Source: Actinacidiphila oryziradicis
Lineage (GTDB): Bacteria > Actinomycetota > Actinomycetes > Streptomycetales > Streptomycetaceae
Assembly (NCBI RefSeq): GCF_005047355.1
Contig: NZ_SUMC01000019.1
Span: 62,001-126,000 of the forward strand
DNA: 64,000 nt
Direction: 5' to 3'
Shown: one piece after another, positions 50,789 through 60,166 of the stretch
How the letters are laid out: each line of letters begins with the position of its first letter
Numbering within the stretch: position 1 is the first letter of the stretch
Notes under the pieces: model-generated
Told to the model about the DNA's origin: nothing
Databases searched by the model: none
Seen by the model: the letters and a program-made list of their open reading frames with translations, nothing else
Translations under genes and position numbers: made by a program

Positions 50789-51832
50789 ATGCGTGCCACC
50801 GTCATCCGCGCCCCCCATGACATCGCGGTCGAGGAAGTGGCCGATCCGGTGGTCCAAGCTCCCGGGGACGCGGTTGTGCGGGTGGTGCTCGCCTGCGTCT
50901 GCGGCAGCGATCTGTGGGCGTACCGGGGGGAGTCGCCGCGGCGGCCGGGACAGCGGATCGGCCATGAGTTCCTGGGTGTTGTCGAGGAGACCGGTCCGGG
51001 CGTGTCCCGGCTGGCGGCCGGTGACCTGGTCGTGGCGCCCTTCGTGTGGTCCGACGGGACCTGCGAATACTGCGCCGAGGGTCTGACCACCTCCTGCCCG
51101 CAGGGCGGCTTCTGGGGCTCGGTCGGCTCGGACGGCGGCCAGGGTGAGGCGGTACGGGTTCCGTACGCGGACGCGACACTGGTGCGGCTGCCGGACGGAG
51201 CCGCCTCCGACGAGCGGCTGCTGACGGCCCTCCTCACCCTCTCCGACGTGCTGGGAACCGGCCATCACGCGGCCGTTGGCGCGGGCGTGCGGCAGGGCTC
51301 CACGGTCGCCGTGGTCGGTGACGGCGCGGTCGGCCTGTGCGGGGTGCTCGCAGCCCGGCGGCTGGGCGCGGGGCGGATCATCGCACTGGGCCGGCATGAG
51401 GCACGGACCGGGATCGCCCGGAAGTTCGGGGCGACGGATGTGGTCGCCGAGCGCGGCGAGGCCGCGGTGGAGGCGGTACGGGAGCTGACGGGCGGTCAGG
51501 GCGCGCAGTCGGTGATCGAGGCGGTCGGCACCGAGCAGTCGATGGTCACGGCTGTGCACATCACCCGCGACGGCGGGGCGATCGGCTATGTCGGCGTGCC
51601 GCACGGCAGCGCCACCGGCCTGGACCTCGAAGCGATGTTCGACCGGAACATCGCGCTGCGCGGCGGGGTCGCCCCCGTCCGTACCTACATCCCGCAGCTG
51701 CTCCCGGATGTGCTGGACGGCACGATCGACCCGTCGCCGGTCTTCGACCTCACGGTGTCCCTCGCGGGGGTCCCCGGTGGCTACGAGGCGATGGACGAGC
51801 GAACCGCCCTCAAGGTGCTGGTGAAGCCCTGA
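50789..51832 (+). CDS. Zinc-dependent alcohol dehydrogenase (MDR family)
   Basis: 347 aa. Catalytic zinc site: VCGSDLWAYRG (C, D), IGHEFLGVVEETG (H, E). A partial structural-zinc loop, SDGTCEYCAEGLTTSCPQGG, has three visible cysteines of the usual four. The NAD(P) fold is VAVVGDGAVGLCGVLAARRL. Close in pattern to zinc-dependent dehydrogenases that use small alcohols or glutathione adducts. ATG 50789 has AAGGA seven bases upstream; GTG 50771 is the other option. Substrate unknown. Confidence 0.9.
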   Translation: MRATVIRAPHDIAVEEVADPVVQAPGDAVVRVVLACVCGSDLWAYRGESPRRPGQRIGHEFLGVVEETGPGVSRLAAGDLVVAPFVWSDGTCEYCAEGLTTSCPQGGFWGSVGSDGGQGEAVRVPYADATLVRLPDGAASDERLLTALLTLSDVLGTGHHAAVGAGVRQGSTVAVVGDGAVGLCGVLAARRLGAGRIIALGRHEARTGIARKFGATDVVAERGEAAVEAVRELTGGQGAQSVIEAVGTEQSMVTAVHITRDGGAIGYVGVPHGSATGLDLEAMFDRNIALRGGVAPVRTYIPQLLPDVLDGTIDPSPVFDLTVSLAGVPGGYEAMDERTALKVLVKP

Positions 51833-51877
51833 GGGCGGCGCCCGGCGCGGCGGACGGACAAGGCCGCTTCGCGGTGG

Positions 51878-53404
51878 TTACTTCGTAACCGCTGCCAGCG
51901 CGTTGACGATCCCGTAGCCGTAGAAGCTGTTCACGTGCTTGTTCCCGGTGCAGGTGGAGTCCTGCACTCCGTTGCCGTCGGGGTCGTAGAGGCCCGTCGG
52001 GCAGCCGGGGTTGACCGCCTCGGCCTTGAGGATCCGCAGGACCTCGGCCGGGGTGGCGTGCGGGTGAGTGCTTTTCACCAGGGCCGCGACGGCGGCGACA
52101 TGCGGGCTCGCCATGGAAGTGCCCTGGAGGTAGCCGTAGGTGTTGCCGGGCAGGGTGGAGAGGATCCGGCCGTTCCGGGAGGCGGTGTCCGGGATCTGGT
52201 ACTTGTCGCCGCCGGGACCGGCGACGTCGATCACGCCGAGACCGTAGCTGGAGTAGTACGACTTGAGGTTCTGCACGCCGGTCGCGGCGACGGTGGCGAT
52301 GCCCGGGAGCTGGGTCGGGATGTCAAAGCACTTGTGCGGGTCGATCGTTCGGGTGACCGCGGTGGTGTCGTCCGGACTGGAGTTGTCGACGAGCGAGGCG
52401 GAGTCGAGGTCGTCGTTGCTGTTGCCGGCCGAGGCGACGTTCAGTACGCCCTTCTTCTGGGAGTACAGCGATGCCCGGTTGACGGCGTCCACGATGGCCC
52501 GCTGGTCGGGGTCGTCCATGCAGTTGTAGAGCCACGGGTCGATGTAGTAGCTGTTGTTGGTGACCTCGACGCCGTGATCGGCGGCGAAGACGAAGGCGCA
52601 GACCACGCTCTCCGGGAAGAAGAGCTCGGTGACCGGGTCGGCCACCTTGATGGAGGCGACCTTGACGCCCGGGGCGACGCCGGCCACACCGATGCCATTG
52701 CGGGCGGCGGCGATCTCGCCCGCCACATGGGTGCCGTGGTAGGCGCCGGAGTCGGACGGGCGCCAGGCGCCGGGCGTGGTGTCGGCGACGCCGCCGACGC
52801 AGTTCGCGGACTGCGACGCGGAGAAGTTGGCGGCCAGGTCCGGGTGGGTGTCGTCGACTCCGGTGTCGATGACGGCGACGGTGACCTTGCTGCTGCCCGG
52901 GTTGATCGTGGCGGCCTTGTCGGCGCCGATGGCCGGCAGGTCCCACTGGTTGGCCTCGAGCGGCTCCTGGCCCGCTGCGGCCTTGGACGAGGCCTTGGCG
53001 ACCTCGGCGGCGGTGAGCACCTCCGGCGATCCCAGCTCGGTCGTGGAGGCTGCTGAGAGGGCCGCGGTGCGGGTCGCGCCGGCTGTCTGCACGCCGCGGA
53101 CCTTGCGGATCTCGGCGGCGAAACCGGGGTTCGCGGAGTGGACGACGATGACGCCTATCTTCCCGTAGGCGATGACGACCTCGCCGCCCGCCTTGACGAT
53201 CGCTCCTTCGACGGACTTGACGGTGTGCGGGTCGACCCTGGTGTTGACCACGTACGACAGCAGCGGGCCGTCGGCGGCCGCGCTGTCCGCCGCGTCGGCG
53301 GCCGGGTGGGCCGAGGCAGCGTTCGGCAGGAGGGCGATCGCGCCCGCCAGGGCCATGGCGAGGGGTATCGCCAGCGCGCGGCGACGTCTTGGCAGAGGAG
53401 CCAT
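51878..53404 (-). CDS. Secreted subtilisin-like serine protease (S8)
   Basis: 508 aa. Signal peptide ~1-32 (RRRRALAIPLAMALAGAIAL to ASA), a propeptide ~45-145, then the catalytic domain: VAVIDTGVDDTHPD (Asp), SGAYHGTHVAGEIAA (His), LQGTSMASPHVAAVAALV (Ser). The C-terminal stretch ends DSTCTGNKHVNSFYGYGIVN. Cysteines in the mature part may pair. It degrades proteins outside the cell. ATG 53404 has GGAGA six bases upstream. Convergent with the dehydrogenase gene. Confidence 0.92.
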   Translation of the reverse strand: MAPLPRRRRALAIPLAMALAGAIALLPNAASAHPAADAADSAAADGPLLSYVVNTRVDPHTVKSVEGAIVKAGGEVVIAYGKIGVIVVHSANPGFAAEIRKVRGVQTAGATRTAALSAASTTELGSPEVLTAAEVAKASSKAAAGQEPLEANQWDLPAIGADKAATINPGSSKVTVAVIDTGVDDTHPDLAANFSASQSANCVGGVADTTPGAWRPSDSGAYHGTHVAGEIAAARNGIGVAGVAPGVKVASIKVADPVTELFFPESVVCAFVFAADHGVEVTNNSYYIDPWLYNCMDDPDQRAIVDAVNRASLYSQKKGVLNVASAGNSNDDLDSASLVDNSSPDDTTAVTRTIDPHKCFDIPTQLPGIATVAATGVQNLKSYYSSYGLGVIDVAGPGGDKYQIPDTASRNGRILSTLPGNTYGYLQGTSMASPHVAAVAALVKSTHPHATPAEVLRILKAEAVNPGCPTGLYDPDGNGVQDSTCTGNKHVNSFYGYGIVNALAAVTK

Positions 53405-53693
53405 GGGATCTCCATTCGTCCAACGACCCGCTCCGGCGGCAGGGTTGCCTTTGGACGGGTACATGACGATGGAAACTAGCGTCGGTCCGACGGCCTGATC
53501 AATGGATACCGACGATAAGTTCGGATTTCGGTTCGTATCTGACTGCTCATCAGGCGCGGCACGCGACACACTGAGCGACGTCGTACCCCTGTCGTAGGCC
53601 GTGGTCACGCCTTTACCATGCGCAGGTCCGATCTTTGCGTGATGAATCTCACGTCCCTTGTCCGCGCCCGCACTTCTCCCCACAGGAGGCACC

Positions 53694-54077
53694 GTGGCCC
53701 CCGCACGACCGCCGACACCCTCGGACCCGCCGACCCCGGCTTCGTACGCGGAGGTACGGGCGAGCGCGGAGTTCGTCCAACTGCGCAGCTCCTACCGGAG
53801 CTTCGCGTTCCCCGTGACCGTCGCCTTCATCGCCTGGTACCTGCTCTACGTCCTGCTATCGAGCTTCGCCGACGGTTTCATGGGCACCAAGGTCGTCGGC
53901 CACTTCAATGTCGCGTTCGTATTCGGGCTCGCGCAGTTCCTGACGACGTTCCTGATCGCCTGGCTCTACTCCCGCTACGCGAACGCCCGGCTGGACCCCG
54001 GTGCCGAAGCGCTCAAGGCCCGGCTGGAGAACGGCACCGGAAGCACCACCGGACAGAACACGGAGGCGCAGGCGTAA
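53694..54077 (+). CDS. DUF485 membrane protein, partner of acetate symporter
   Basis: 127 aa. RASAEFVQLRSSYRSFAFPV, helix ~38-58 (TVAFIAWYLLYVLLSSFADG), helix ~70-90 (NVAFVFGLAQFLTTFLIAWL), then YSRYANARLDPGAEALKARL. This is the YjcH/DUF485 pattern: F..LR..YR.F.FP....F..WY. It usually precedes ActP. GTG 53694 follows AGGAGG. Its stop and the symporter's ATG share TAATG. Confidence 0.92.
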   Translation: MAPARPPTPSDPPTPASYAEVRASAEFVQLRSSYRSFAFPVTVAFIAWYLLYVLLSSFADGFMGTKVVGHFNVAFVFGLAQFLTTFLIAWLYSRYANARLDPGAEALKARLENGTGSTTGQNTEAQA

Positions 54078-55702
54078 TGCGGACACACACGATCCCACTG
54101 GCCGCGGCCGCCGCGAGCGAGCACCGAACGCTGATCATCACGCTCTTCGCCGTCTTCGTCGCCGCCACCCTCGCCATCACCGTATGGGCCGGCCGCCAGA
54201 CCAAGGACGCCACCGACTTCTACGCGGGCGGCCGCTCCTTCAGCGCCTTCCAGAACGGTCTTGCGATCTCCGGCGACTACATGTCCGCCGCGTCCTTCCT
54301 CGGCATCGCGGGCGCCATCGCACTCGTCGGATACGACGGGTTCCTCTACTCGATCGGCTTCCTCGTCGCCTGGCTGGTGGCACTGCTGCTGGTCGCCGAA
54401 CCGCTGCGCAACTCCGGCCGGTTCACCATGGCCGACGTTCTTGCCTTCCGGCTGCGCCAGCGGCCGGTCCGTACCGCGGCGGGGATCTCCACCATCGTGG
54501 TGTCGATCTTCTATCTGCTGGCCCAGATGGTCGGTGCCGGCGCGCTCGTCTCGCTGCTGCTCGGGGTGACCGGCGAAGGGCCGAAGCGGCTTATCGTCGC
54601 GCTGGTCGGTGTCGTGATGGTCCTCTACGTCACCATCGGCGGTATGAAGGGCACGACCTGGGTCCAGATGATCAAGGCAGTGCTCCTGATCGCCGGCACC
54701 CTGCTGATCACCATCCTGGTGCTCAACAAGTTCAACTGGAACCCGTCCAGCCTGCTGGGCGCCGCCGCCGACAAGAGCGGGCAGGGGTCGAAGTTCCTCG
54801 AACCGGGCCTGAGGTACGGCGTCGACACCACCAGCAAGATCAATTTCATCTCCCTCGGTATCGCCCTTGTCCTCGGCACCGCGGGCCTGCCGCACATCCT
54901 GGTGCGCTTCTACACCGTCCCCACCGCCAAGGCCGCCCGGAAATCGGTCAACTGGGCGATCGGCATCATCGGCGCCTTCTATCTGATGACGATCGCGCTG
55001 GGCTTCGGCGCGGCGGCCCTCGTCGGCGCGGCCAAGATCACCGCGAGCGACAAGTCCGGCAACACCGCCGCCCCGCTGCTCGCCCAGGCCGTCGGCGGTG
55101 GTGAAGGCTCCACCTGGGGCTCGGTCCTGCTCGCGGTGATCTCCGCGGTCGCCTTCGCGACCATCCTCGCGGTGGTCGCCGGACTGACCCTGGCCTCCTC
55201 CGCATCGTTCGCCCACGACTTGTGGGCCAACGTCATCCGCAAGGGGCGCACCACCGAGAAGAGCGAGGTGGCCGTCGCCAAGCTCGCGGCCGTGGCGATC
55301 GGCGCGGTTGCGATCGCACTCGGCATGTACGCCACCAAGCTCAACGCCGCGGCGCTGGTCGCCCTGGCCTTCGCGGTCGCCGCCTCCGCCAATCTCCCGA
55401 CGATCCTCTACAGCCTGTACTGGAAGGGCTTCAAGACCCAGGGCGCCCTCTGGTCCATCTACGGTGGTCTCATCTCCTCGGTGGTGCTGGTGATCTTCTC
55501 GCCGGTGGTCTCCGGGTCACCGGAGGCGCTCTTCTCCGGGACGGACTTCCACTGGTTCCCGCTCACCAACCCCGGCATCGTCTCCATTCCGCTCGCTTTC
55601 GCGCTCGGCTGGCTCGGCACGCTGCTCTCCGGTGAGCAGCCGGACGCCGAGAAGTACAAGGAGCTGGAGGTGCGTGCCCTCACCGGGGCCGGGGCCGACT
55701 GA
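54077..55702 (+). CDS. actP: Cation/acetate symporter (SSS family)
   Basis: 541 aa with about 13 membrane helices. TKDATDFYAGGRSFSAFQNG and LAISGDYMSAASFLGIAGAI are the SSS signature start, GTAGLPHILVRFYTVPTAKA the second signature, and LASSASFAHDLWANVIRKGR is typical of ActP. It takes up acetate (and similar short acids) with sodium or protons. Translational coupling to the DUF485 protein (TAATG) supports a pair working together. The cytoplasmic end is EQPDAEKYKELEVRALTG. Confidence 0.93.
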   Translation: MRTHTIPLAAAAASEHRTLIITLFAVFVAATLAITVWAGRQTKDATDFYAGGRSFSAFQNGLAISGDYMSAASFLGIAGAIALVGYDGFLYSIGFLVAWLVALLLVAEPLRNSGRFTMADVLAFRLRQRPVRTAAGISTIVVSIFYLLAQMVGAGALVSLLLGVTGEGPKRLIVALVGVVMVLYVTIGGMKGTTWVQMIKAVLLIAGTLLITILVLNKFNWNPSSLLGAAADKSGQGSKFLEPGLRYGVDTTSKINFISLGIALVLGTAGLPHILVRFYTVPTAKAARKSVNWAIGIIGAFYLMTIALGFGAAALVGAAKITASDKSGNTAAPLLAQAVGGGEGSTWGSVLLAVISAVAFATILAVVAGLTLASSASFAHDLWANVIRKGRTTEKSEVAVAKLAAVAIGAVAIALGMYATKLNAAALVALAFAVAASANLPTILYSLYWKGFKTQGALWSIYGGLISSVVLVIFSPVVSGSPEALFSGTDFHWFPLTNPGIVSIPLAFALGWLGTLLSGEQPDAEKYKELEVRALTGAGAD

Positions 55703-55838
55703 CCACCTCCGCTACGGCGGACAGGCGCGGCTCCGGTCCGTGCCCGTCCGCCGTAGCGGTCGGTATCTGCATTGTCAGACCGTGGCCATAGGCTGGGGAC
55801 GAGTGGGCACACCCGGTGCCCAGAAGGAGGCGGAGCGC

Positions 55839-56828
55839 GTGCTCATCGACACGTACGGACGCGTTGCCACCGACCTGCGCGTTTCACTGACCGACCGGTG
55901 CAATCTGCGCTGCACGTACTGCATGCCCGAGGAAGGGCTGCAGTGGCTCGCCAAGCCCGAATTGCTCACCGACGACGAGATCGTCCGTATGGTGCGGATC
56001 GCCGTCACCGATCTGGGCGTACGAGATGTCCGCTTCACCGGCGGTGAGCCGCTGCTCCGGCCCGGGCTGGTCGGGATAGTCGAGCGGTGCGCGGCCCTGG
56101 AGCCCCGGCCCAAGATCTCGTTGACCACCAACGGCATCGGGCTGAAGCGCACCGCCGCCGCGCTGCGCGACGCCGGACTGGACCGGGTCAATGTCTCGCT
56201 CGACACGCTCCGCCCCGAGGTCTTCCAGGCCATGACGCGCCGCAAGCGCCACCACGACGTCATCGGCGGCCTGGCGGCGGCCCGTGCCGCCGGTCTGGCC
56301 CCGGTCAAGGTCAACACCGTGCTGATGCGCGGCATGAATGACGACGAGGCCCCCGATCTGCTGCGGTGGGCCGTGGACCACGACTACGAGCTGCGCTTCA
56401 TCGAGCAGATGCCGCTGGACGCGCAGCACGGTTGGCAGCGCAGCGACATGGTCACCGCCGAGGAGATCCTGGAGAGTCTGCGGACCCGCTTCACCCTGAC
56501 CCCCGAGGAGTCCTCGACGCGCGGCTCCGCCCCCGCGGAGCGCTGGCTGGTGGACGGCGGCCCGGCCAGGGTCGGGGTGATCGCCTCCGTCACCCGCCCC
56601 TTCTGCCGCGCCTGCGACCGCACCCGGCTCACCGCCGACGGCCAGGTCCGCAACTGCCTCTTCGCCCGCGAGGAGTCGGACCTGCGCGGCGCGCTGCGTT
56701 CGGGCGCCCCGGACGCGGCGATAGCCGACCTCTGGAAAGCCGCGATGTGGGGCAAGAAGGCCGGCTCGGGCCTGGACGATCCCTCGTTCCTGCAGCCGGA
56801 GCGCCCGATGTCAGCGATCGGAGGCTGA
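55839..56828 (+). CDS. moaA: GTP 3',8-cyclase, molybdenum cofactor biosynthesis
   Basis: 329 aa radical SAM enzyme. LRVSLTDRCNLRCTYCMPEE has the CxxxCxxC cluster, VRFTGGEPLLRPGL the SAM motif, and the C-terminal second cluster is in FCRACDRTRLTADGQVRNCL. The end SAIGG is the double-glycine tail needed for MoaA activity. It starts molybdopterin synthesis from GTP. GTG 55839 follows AAGGAGG. Other moa genes are not nearby. It overlaps the convergent small gene by 18 bases. Confidence 0.95.
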   Translation: MLIDTYGRVATDLRVSLTDRCNLRCTYCMPEEGLQWLAKPELLTDDEIVRMVRIAVTDLGVRDVRFTGGEPLLRPGLVGIVERCAALEPRPKISLTTNGIGLKRTAAALRDAGLDRVNVSLDTLRPEVFQAMTRRKRHHDVIGGLAAARAAGLAPVKVNTVLMRGMNDDEAPDLLRWAVDHDYELRFIEQMPLDAQHGWQRSDMVTAEEILESLRTRFTLTPEESSTRGSAPAERWLVDGGPARVGVIASVTRPFCRACDRTRLTADGQVRNCLFAREESDLRGALRSGAPDAAIADLWKAAMWGKKAGSGLDDPSFLQPERPMSAIGG

Positions 56829-57035
56829 TCGCCCCCACTCCTCGAGGGCCACGACGTCCTTGAGGAAGCCGCGCAGCCCCAGGAACTTCGACAGGTGCTC
56901 GCGGTGCTCCTCGCAGGCCAGCCATGTCTTGCGGCGCTCCGGAGTGTGGATCTTCGGGTTGTTCCACGCCAGCACCCACACAGCGGCGTTGCGGCAGCCC
57001 TTGGCCGAGCAGATCGGCGACTCGTCGGTGTTCAC
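56811..57035 (-). CDS. Small conserved protein with Cys/His motif
   Basis: 74 aa: VNTDESPICSAKGCRNAAVW, VLAWNNPKIHTPERRKTWLA, CEEHREHLSKFLGLRGFLKD. Cysteines at 9 and 14, one in ACEEH and following histidines form a likely zinc site. A similar short protein is common in actinobacteria as far as I recall; role unknown. The GTG start gives the best N-terminus. Its last codons overlap moaA on the other strand, the two genes being convergent. Confidence 0.75.
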   Translation of the reverse strand: MNTDESPICSAKGCRNAAVWVLAWNNPKIHTPERRKTWLACEEHREHLSKFLGLRGFLKDVVALEEWGRSASDR

Positions 57036-57267
57036 ACGACCAGTGTCCCGGACGCGGTCCGCGGAGCGCCCCTGACATGTCCCGTTACATGGGCGACGCC
57101 GGGCAGCCACGGGGGGAGCCGCCCGGCGTCGGTCCGTCGCTCCGACGGGGGATGCGGAGCGCACACGAAGTATGTCACGCGACAACCCCCGCAGTGCAGT
57201 GGGTGCTCATGATTGATCTGAGCTTTTCTTGAGCTTGGACGATTGGTACAGATCAACTCTGACCGGG

Positions 57268-57630
57268 CTACGGACTTTCGCCGTCCTGCGTGCCGGATTC
57301 CGCTGGGACGGGCTCCGCCGGGACGTGCGAGGTGCTGCGGTCCAGCGCGGGCTGGGACGGCGGCGGGAGGAAGGACGAGGGGAGCCCGGGCGCGTTCTCC
57401 CGGCCGGCGTTGGCGATGACGACCGCGACGTAGGGCAGCAGCAGGCCCACCACCAGTGCGACCCAGGCCAGTGGGCGCTGGACGTTCCACAGCGTGACGC
57501 CCAGGATGACGGAGACAGTGCGGATCAGCATCGAGATGACATATCGGCGCTGCCTGCCCCGGACGTCCTCCGTAAGGCCGGTCCGGGCCCCGGTGATCCG
57601 GATCACCTCCGGGCCCCTGTGCTTCCGCAT
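57268..57630 (-). CDS. DUF3099 membrane protein
   Basis: 120 aa. MRKHRGPEVIRITGARTGLT, VRGRQRRYVISMLIRTVSVI, LAWVALVVGLLLPYVAVVIA: two helices (~32-55 and ~60-80), then a Pro/Ser-rich cytoplasmic tail (PSSFLPPPSQPALDRSTSHV). The ITGA..GL..D...R.RRY pattern is DUF3099. ATG 57630 has GGAG close by; ATG 57654 would add eight residues. Function unknown. Confidence 0.83.
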   Translation of the reverse strand: MRKHRGPEVIRITGARTGLTEDVRGRQRRYVISMLIRTVSVILGVTLWNVQRPLAWVALVVGLLLPYVAVVIANAGRENAPGLPSSFLPPPSQPALDRSTSHVPAEPVPAESGTQDGESP

Positions 57631-57849
57631 CACGCTCCACCGCCCGCTCATCACGCCGAAACTCCAATTCCGGGCCCTTCCACGGTACGCCGCGAGTCCC
57701 CCGCATTCGAGACCAGGGGCGCATCACGGATGCCGCGTACCCCTGCGACGTACGGCTGACGTACGCCCCCGACGTGCGGCGTACCGCGCCTCGGCACACA
57801 CTGGCCGCAATGGGCGGCGCTGCCGTCGGCACACGAGGAGGCGAGCGGC

Positions 57850-58125
57850 ATGAACTGGTTGTGGGCCATCATCGTCGGTCTGGTGCTGGGCGTGATCGCG
57901 AGGGCGATCATCCCCGGGAAGCAGGCCATTCCGCTGTGGCTGACCGTGATCTTCGGCATCCTCGGGGCGCTGCTGGGCAACGCCGTGGCGGGCTGGATCG
58001 GCGTCGCCCACACCAGCGGCATCGACTGGATCCGGCATCTGCTGCAGCTGGCCGGCGCTGTCGTGATCGTCGCGCTGGGCAGCCCGCTCTGGGCCTCGGT
58101 CCGGGGCGGACGCAGGGCAGCCTGA
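57850..58125 (+). CDS. GlsB/YeaQ/YmgE-type small membrane protein
   Basis: 91 aa with three hydrophobic helices: MNWLWAIIVGLVLGVIARAI, PLWLTVIFGILGALLGNAVA, HLLQLAGAVVIVALGSPLWA, and the G..AR...PG.....L...FGI.GA..G pattern of transglycosylase-associated/GlsB proteins, which are stress linked. GGAGG lies before ATG 57850. Monocistronic, ended by the hairpin at 58140. Confidence 0.87.
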   Translation: MNWLWAIIVGLVLGVIARAIIPGKQAIPLWLTVIFGILGALLGNAVAGWIGVAHTSGIDWIRHLLQLAGAVVIVALGSPLWASVRGGRRAA

Positions 58126-58139
58126 CCACTGGGACCAAA

Positions 58140-58169
58140 ACGGGGGCCGGACCCAACCGGTGCCCCCGT
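58140..58169. terminator. Hairpin between convergent genes
   Basis: 8-bp arms ACGGGGGC and GCCCCCGT with a 14-nt loop, between the GlsB-like gene and kptA. The run of A before it becomes a T-run for the minus-strand gene, so it may end both transcripts. Confidence 0.7.
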
Positions 58170-58194
58170 GCCCTGCCCCGGCCGGTGCGCCGGC

Positions 58195-58746
58195 TCAGCC
58201 GGTGCGCTGCCGCAGGTGCGTCGGCGGCACCCGGTCGGTGAGCCATACGCCGTTGGCGCTCACCCGGAATATGTGGCCGGTGGCGGCCAGCCCCGCCGCG
58301 TCCACCTCCAGCACCACGGGACGGCCGTGCCGGGAACCCACCCTCACGGCTGTCTCCACATCCGCCGACAGGTGAACATCCCGCCGGGACATCGGCTTGA
58401 GCCCTTCGCGCAGCACCAACGGCAGAACCGTGGTGGCCGTGCCGTGGTACAGCACGGCGGGCGGCTCGGCCGAGGCGAGACCCAGGTCCACCACGATCGT
58501 GTGCCCCTGGCTGGCCCGGATCCGGCGGCCGTCGTCCGAATAGGCGAAGCGCTGCTTGTTGTTGTTGGCGACCACATGATCCAGCTCGGCGCGCGAGAAG
58601 TGGCGGCCCGCCAGGGCGGACGCGGCGATCAGCTCGTCCACGTCCGCCCAGCCGCCCTCGTCGAGGGTGATCCCGACCGCCCCGGGGTCGTGCCGCAGCA
58701 CCCGGGACAGGAACTTCGACACCCTCACTGTCCGCTTCTCGTCCAT
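58195..58746 (-). CDS. kptA: RNA 2'-phosphotransferase, Tpt1/KptA family
   Basis: 183 aa. VSKFLSRVLRHDPGAVGITL, DEGGWADVDELIAA (N-terminal winged part), then QRFAYSDDGRRIRASQGHTI, LYHGTATTVLPLVLREGLKP and RRDVHLSADVETAVRVGSRH. The R-H-R-R set typical of Tpt1 (R in SRVLRH, H and R in IRASQGH, R in RRDVHL) is visible. In fungi it removes a splice-site 2'-phosphate using NAD; in bacteria its use is unclear, perhaps RNA repair or ADP-ribosylation. It lies seven bases before the end of the tldE-like gene. Confidence 0.92.
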   Translation of the reverse strand: MDEKRTVRVSKFLSRVLRHDPGAVGITLDEGGWADVDELIAASALAGRHFSRAELDHVVANNNKQRFAYSDDGRRIRASQGHTIVVDLGLASAEPPAVLYHGTATTVLPLVLREGLKPMSRRDVHLSADVETAVRVGSRHGRPVVLEVDAAGLAATGHIFRVSANGVWLTDRVPPTHLRQRTG

Positions 58747-58753
58747 CCGTCTG

Positions 58754-60166
58754 TCAGACCCCCTGGCTGACCGAGCTCATGTTGAAGTCCGGGATCCGCA
58801 TCGCCGGAGTCGCCGTACGGGTGAAGTAGTCGCCCCACTCGCGTGAGAGCGTCCGCTCGCTGCGCCCCACCTCCGAGACCCGGCCGAGGAGATCCACCGG
58901 CGACTCGTTGAACCGGAAGTTGTTCACCTCGCCGGTCACCTCGCCGTTCTCCACCAGATAGACCCCGTCCCGGGTGAGACCGGTGAGCAGCAGCGTCGCA
59001 GGATCCACCTCCCGGATGTACCACAGGCAGGTGACCAGCAGCCCGCGCCCGGTGTCCGCGACCAGCTCCGCCAGCGAGCGCGTCCCGCCCCCGTCCAGGA
59101 TCAGGTTGTCCGTCATAGGCGCCACCGGCAGCCCGGTCAGGCCCGCGCTGTGCCGGGTGGTGAGCAGATTCGTCAGCACCCCGTCCCGCACCCAGTCCAC
59201 CGGGCCGACGGGCAGCCCGTTGTCGAAGACGGAGGTGACGTCGCCGGAGGTGTGCGCCACCACGAATGGCGCCGACTCCAGTCCTGGCTCGTTCGGATCG
59301 CTGCGCAGCGACAGCGGAAGCTCGGACAGCTTCTCGCCGACCCGGGTGCCGCCGCCCGGCTTGCTGAAGACCGTACGGCCCTCGGCGGCGTCCCGGGCCG
59401 AGGACGACCACAACTGGTAGATCGCCAGGTCGGCCACCGCGGACGGCGGCAGCAGCGTCTCGTACCGGCCCGCGGGCAGCTCGACCCGCCGCTCCGCCCA
59501 GGCCAGCCGCTGCGCCAGCTCGGCGTCGAGCGCTGTCGGGTCCACATCCTTGAAGTCCCGGGTCGCCGCCCCCGCCCACGCGGACCGCGTGCGGTCCAGG
59601 GACTTCGCGTTGAGCTCCAGGGTGCCGGTCGGCTGGTCGTGCCGCAGTCGCAGCCCGGTGGACGTGCCCAGATAGCTGGAGGTCACCGAGTGGTACGCGA
59701 AGCCGTACAGCTGGCGGCCGCCTGCCCGGGCGGTCGAGAAGGCCTCGCCGAGCGCCGGGGCGAACGCCGCGAAGACCTCCGAGGACGTCTCGGCGGGCGC
59801 CTCCGTGAAGTCCGAAGACACCGGCACACCCTCGACCAGCGGCTGGGCGTCCTCGGCCGGTCCCGCCTCGCGAGCGGCCGCCTCCGCCGCCCGTACCAGC
59901 GGCTCCAGCTCGTCGGCCGTCACAGCGGCGCGGGACACCACTCCTGACGCGGTGCCCTGCGAGCCGTTCACCGTGGCGATGACGGTGAGGGTCCGGCCAC
60001 GGGTGACGCCATTGGTCGTCAGCGCGTTTCCCGCCCACCGCAGATTGGCGGTGGACTCCTCGTCGGCGATCACGATCATGCCGTCCGCCCGGGACAGCGC
60101 CAGGGCGCGCTCGACGATCTCGGAAGGGGAAGCCGAGGAAGGGGAGGAAGAGGTGCGGGGGCTCAT
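58754..60166 (-). CDS. TldE/PmbA-type metalloprotease subunit
   Basis: 470 aa, TldD/PmbA family without the zinc motif. [74 protein letters not shown], and the C-terminal [20 protein letters not shown]. It is the inactive partner (TldE) that forms a heterodimer with TldD, whose gene precedes it with an ATGA overlap. The complex cleaves unfolded or modified peptides inside the cell, as in microcin and RiPP maturation in other species; no such peptide gene is seen here. Confidence 0.9.
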   Translation of the reverse strand: MSPRTSSSPSSASPSEIVERALALSRADGMIVIADEESTANLRWAGNALTTNGVTRGRTLTVIATVNGSQGTASGVVSRAAVTADELEPLVRAAEAAAREAGPAEDAQPLVEGVPVSSDFTEAPAETSSEVFAAFAPALGEAFSTARAGGRQLYGFAYHSVTSSYLGTSTGLRLRHDQPTGTLELNAKSLDRTRSAWAGAATRDFKDVDPTALDAELAQRLAWAERRVELPAGRYETLLPPSAVADLAIYQLWSSSARDAAEGRTVFSKPGGGTRVGEKLSELPLSLRSDPNEPGLESAPFVVAHTSGDVTSVFDNGLPVGPVDWVRDGVLTNLLTTRHSAGLTGLPVAPMTDNLILDGGGTRSLAELVADTGRGLLVTCLWYIREVDPATLLLTGLTRDGVYLVENGEVTGEVNNFRFNESPVDLLGRVSEVGRSERTLSREWGDYFTRTATPAMRIPDFNMSSVSQGV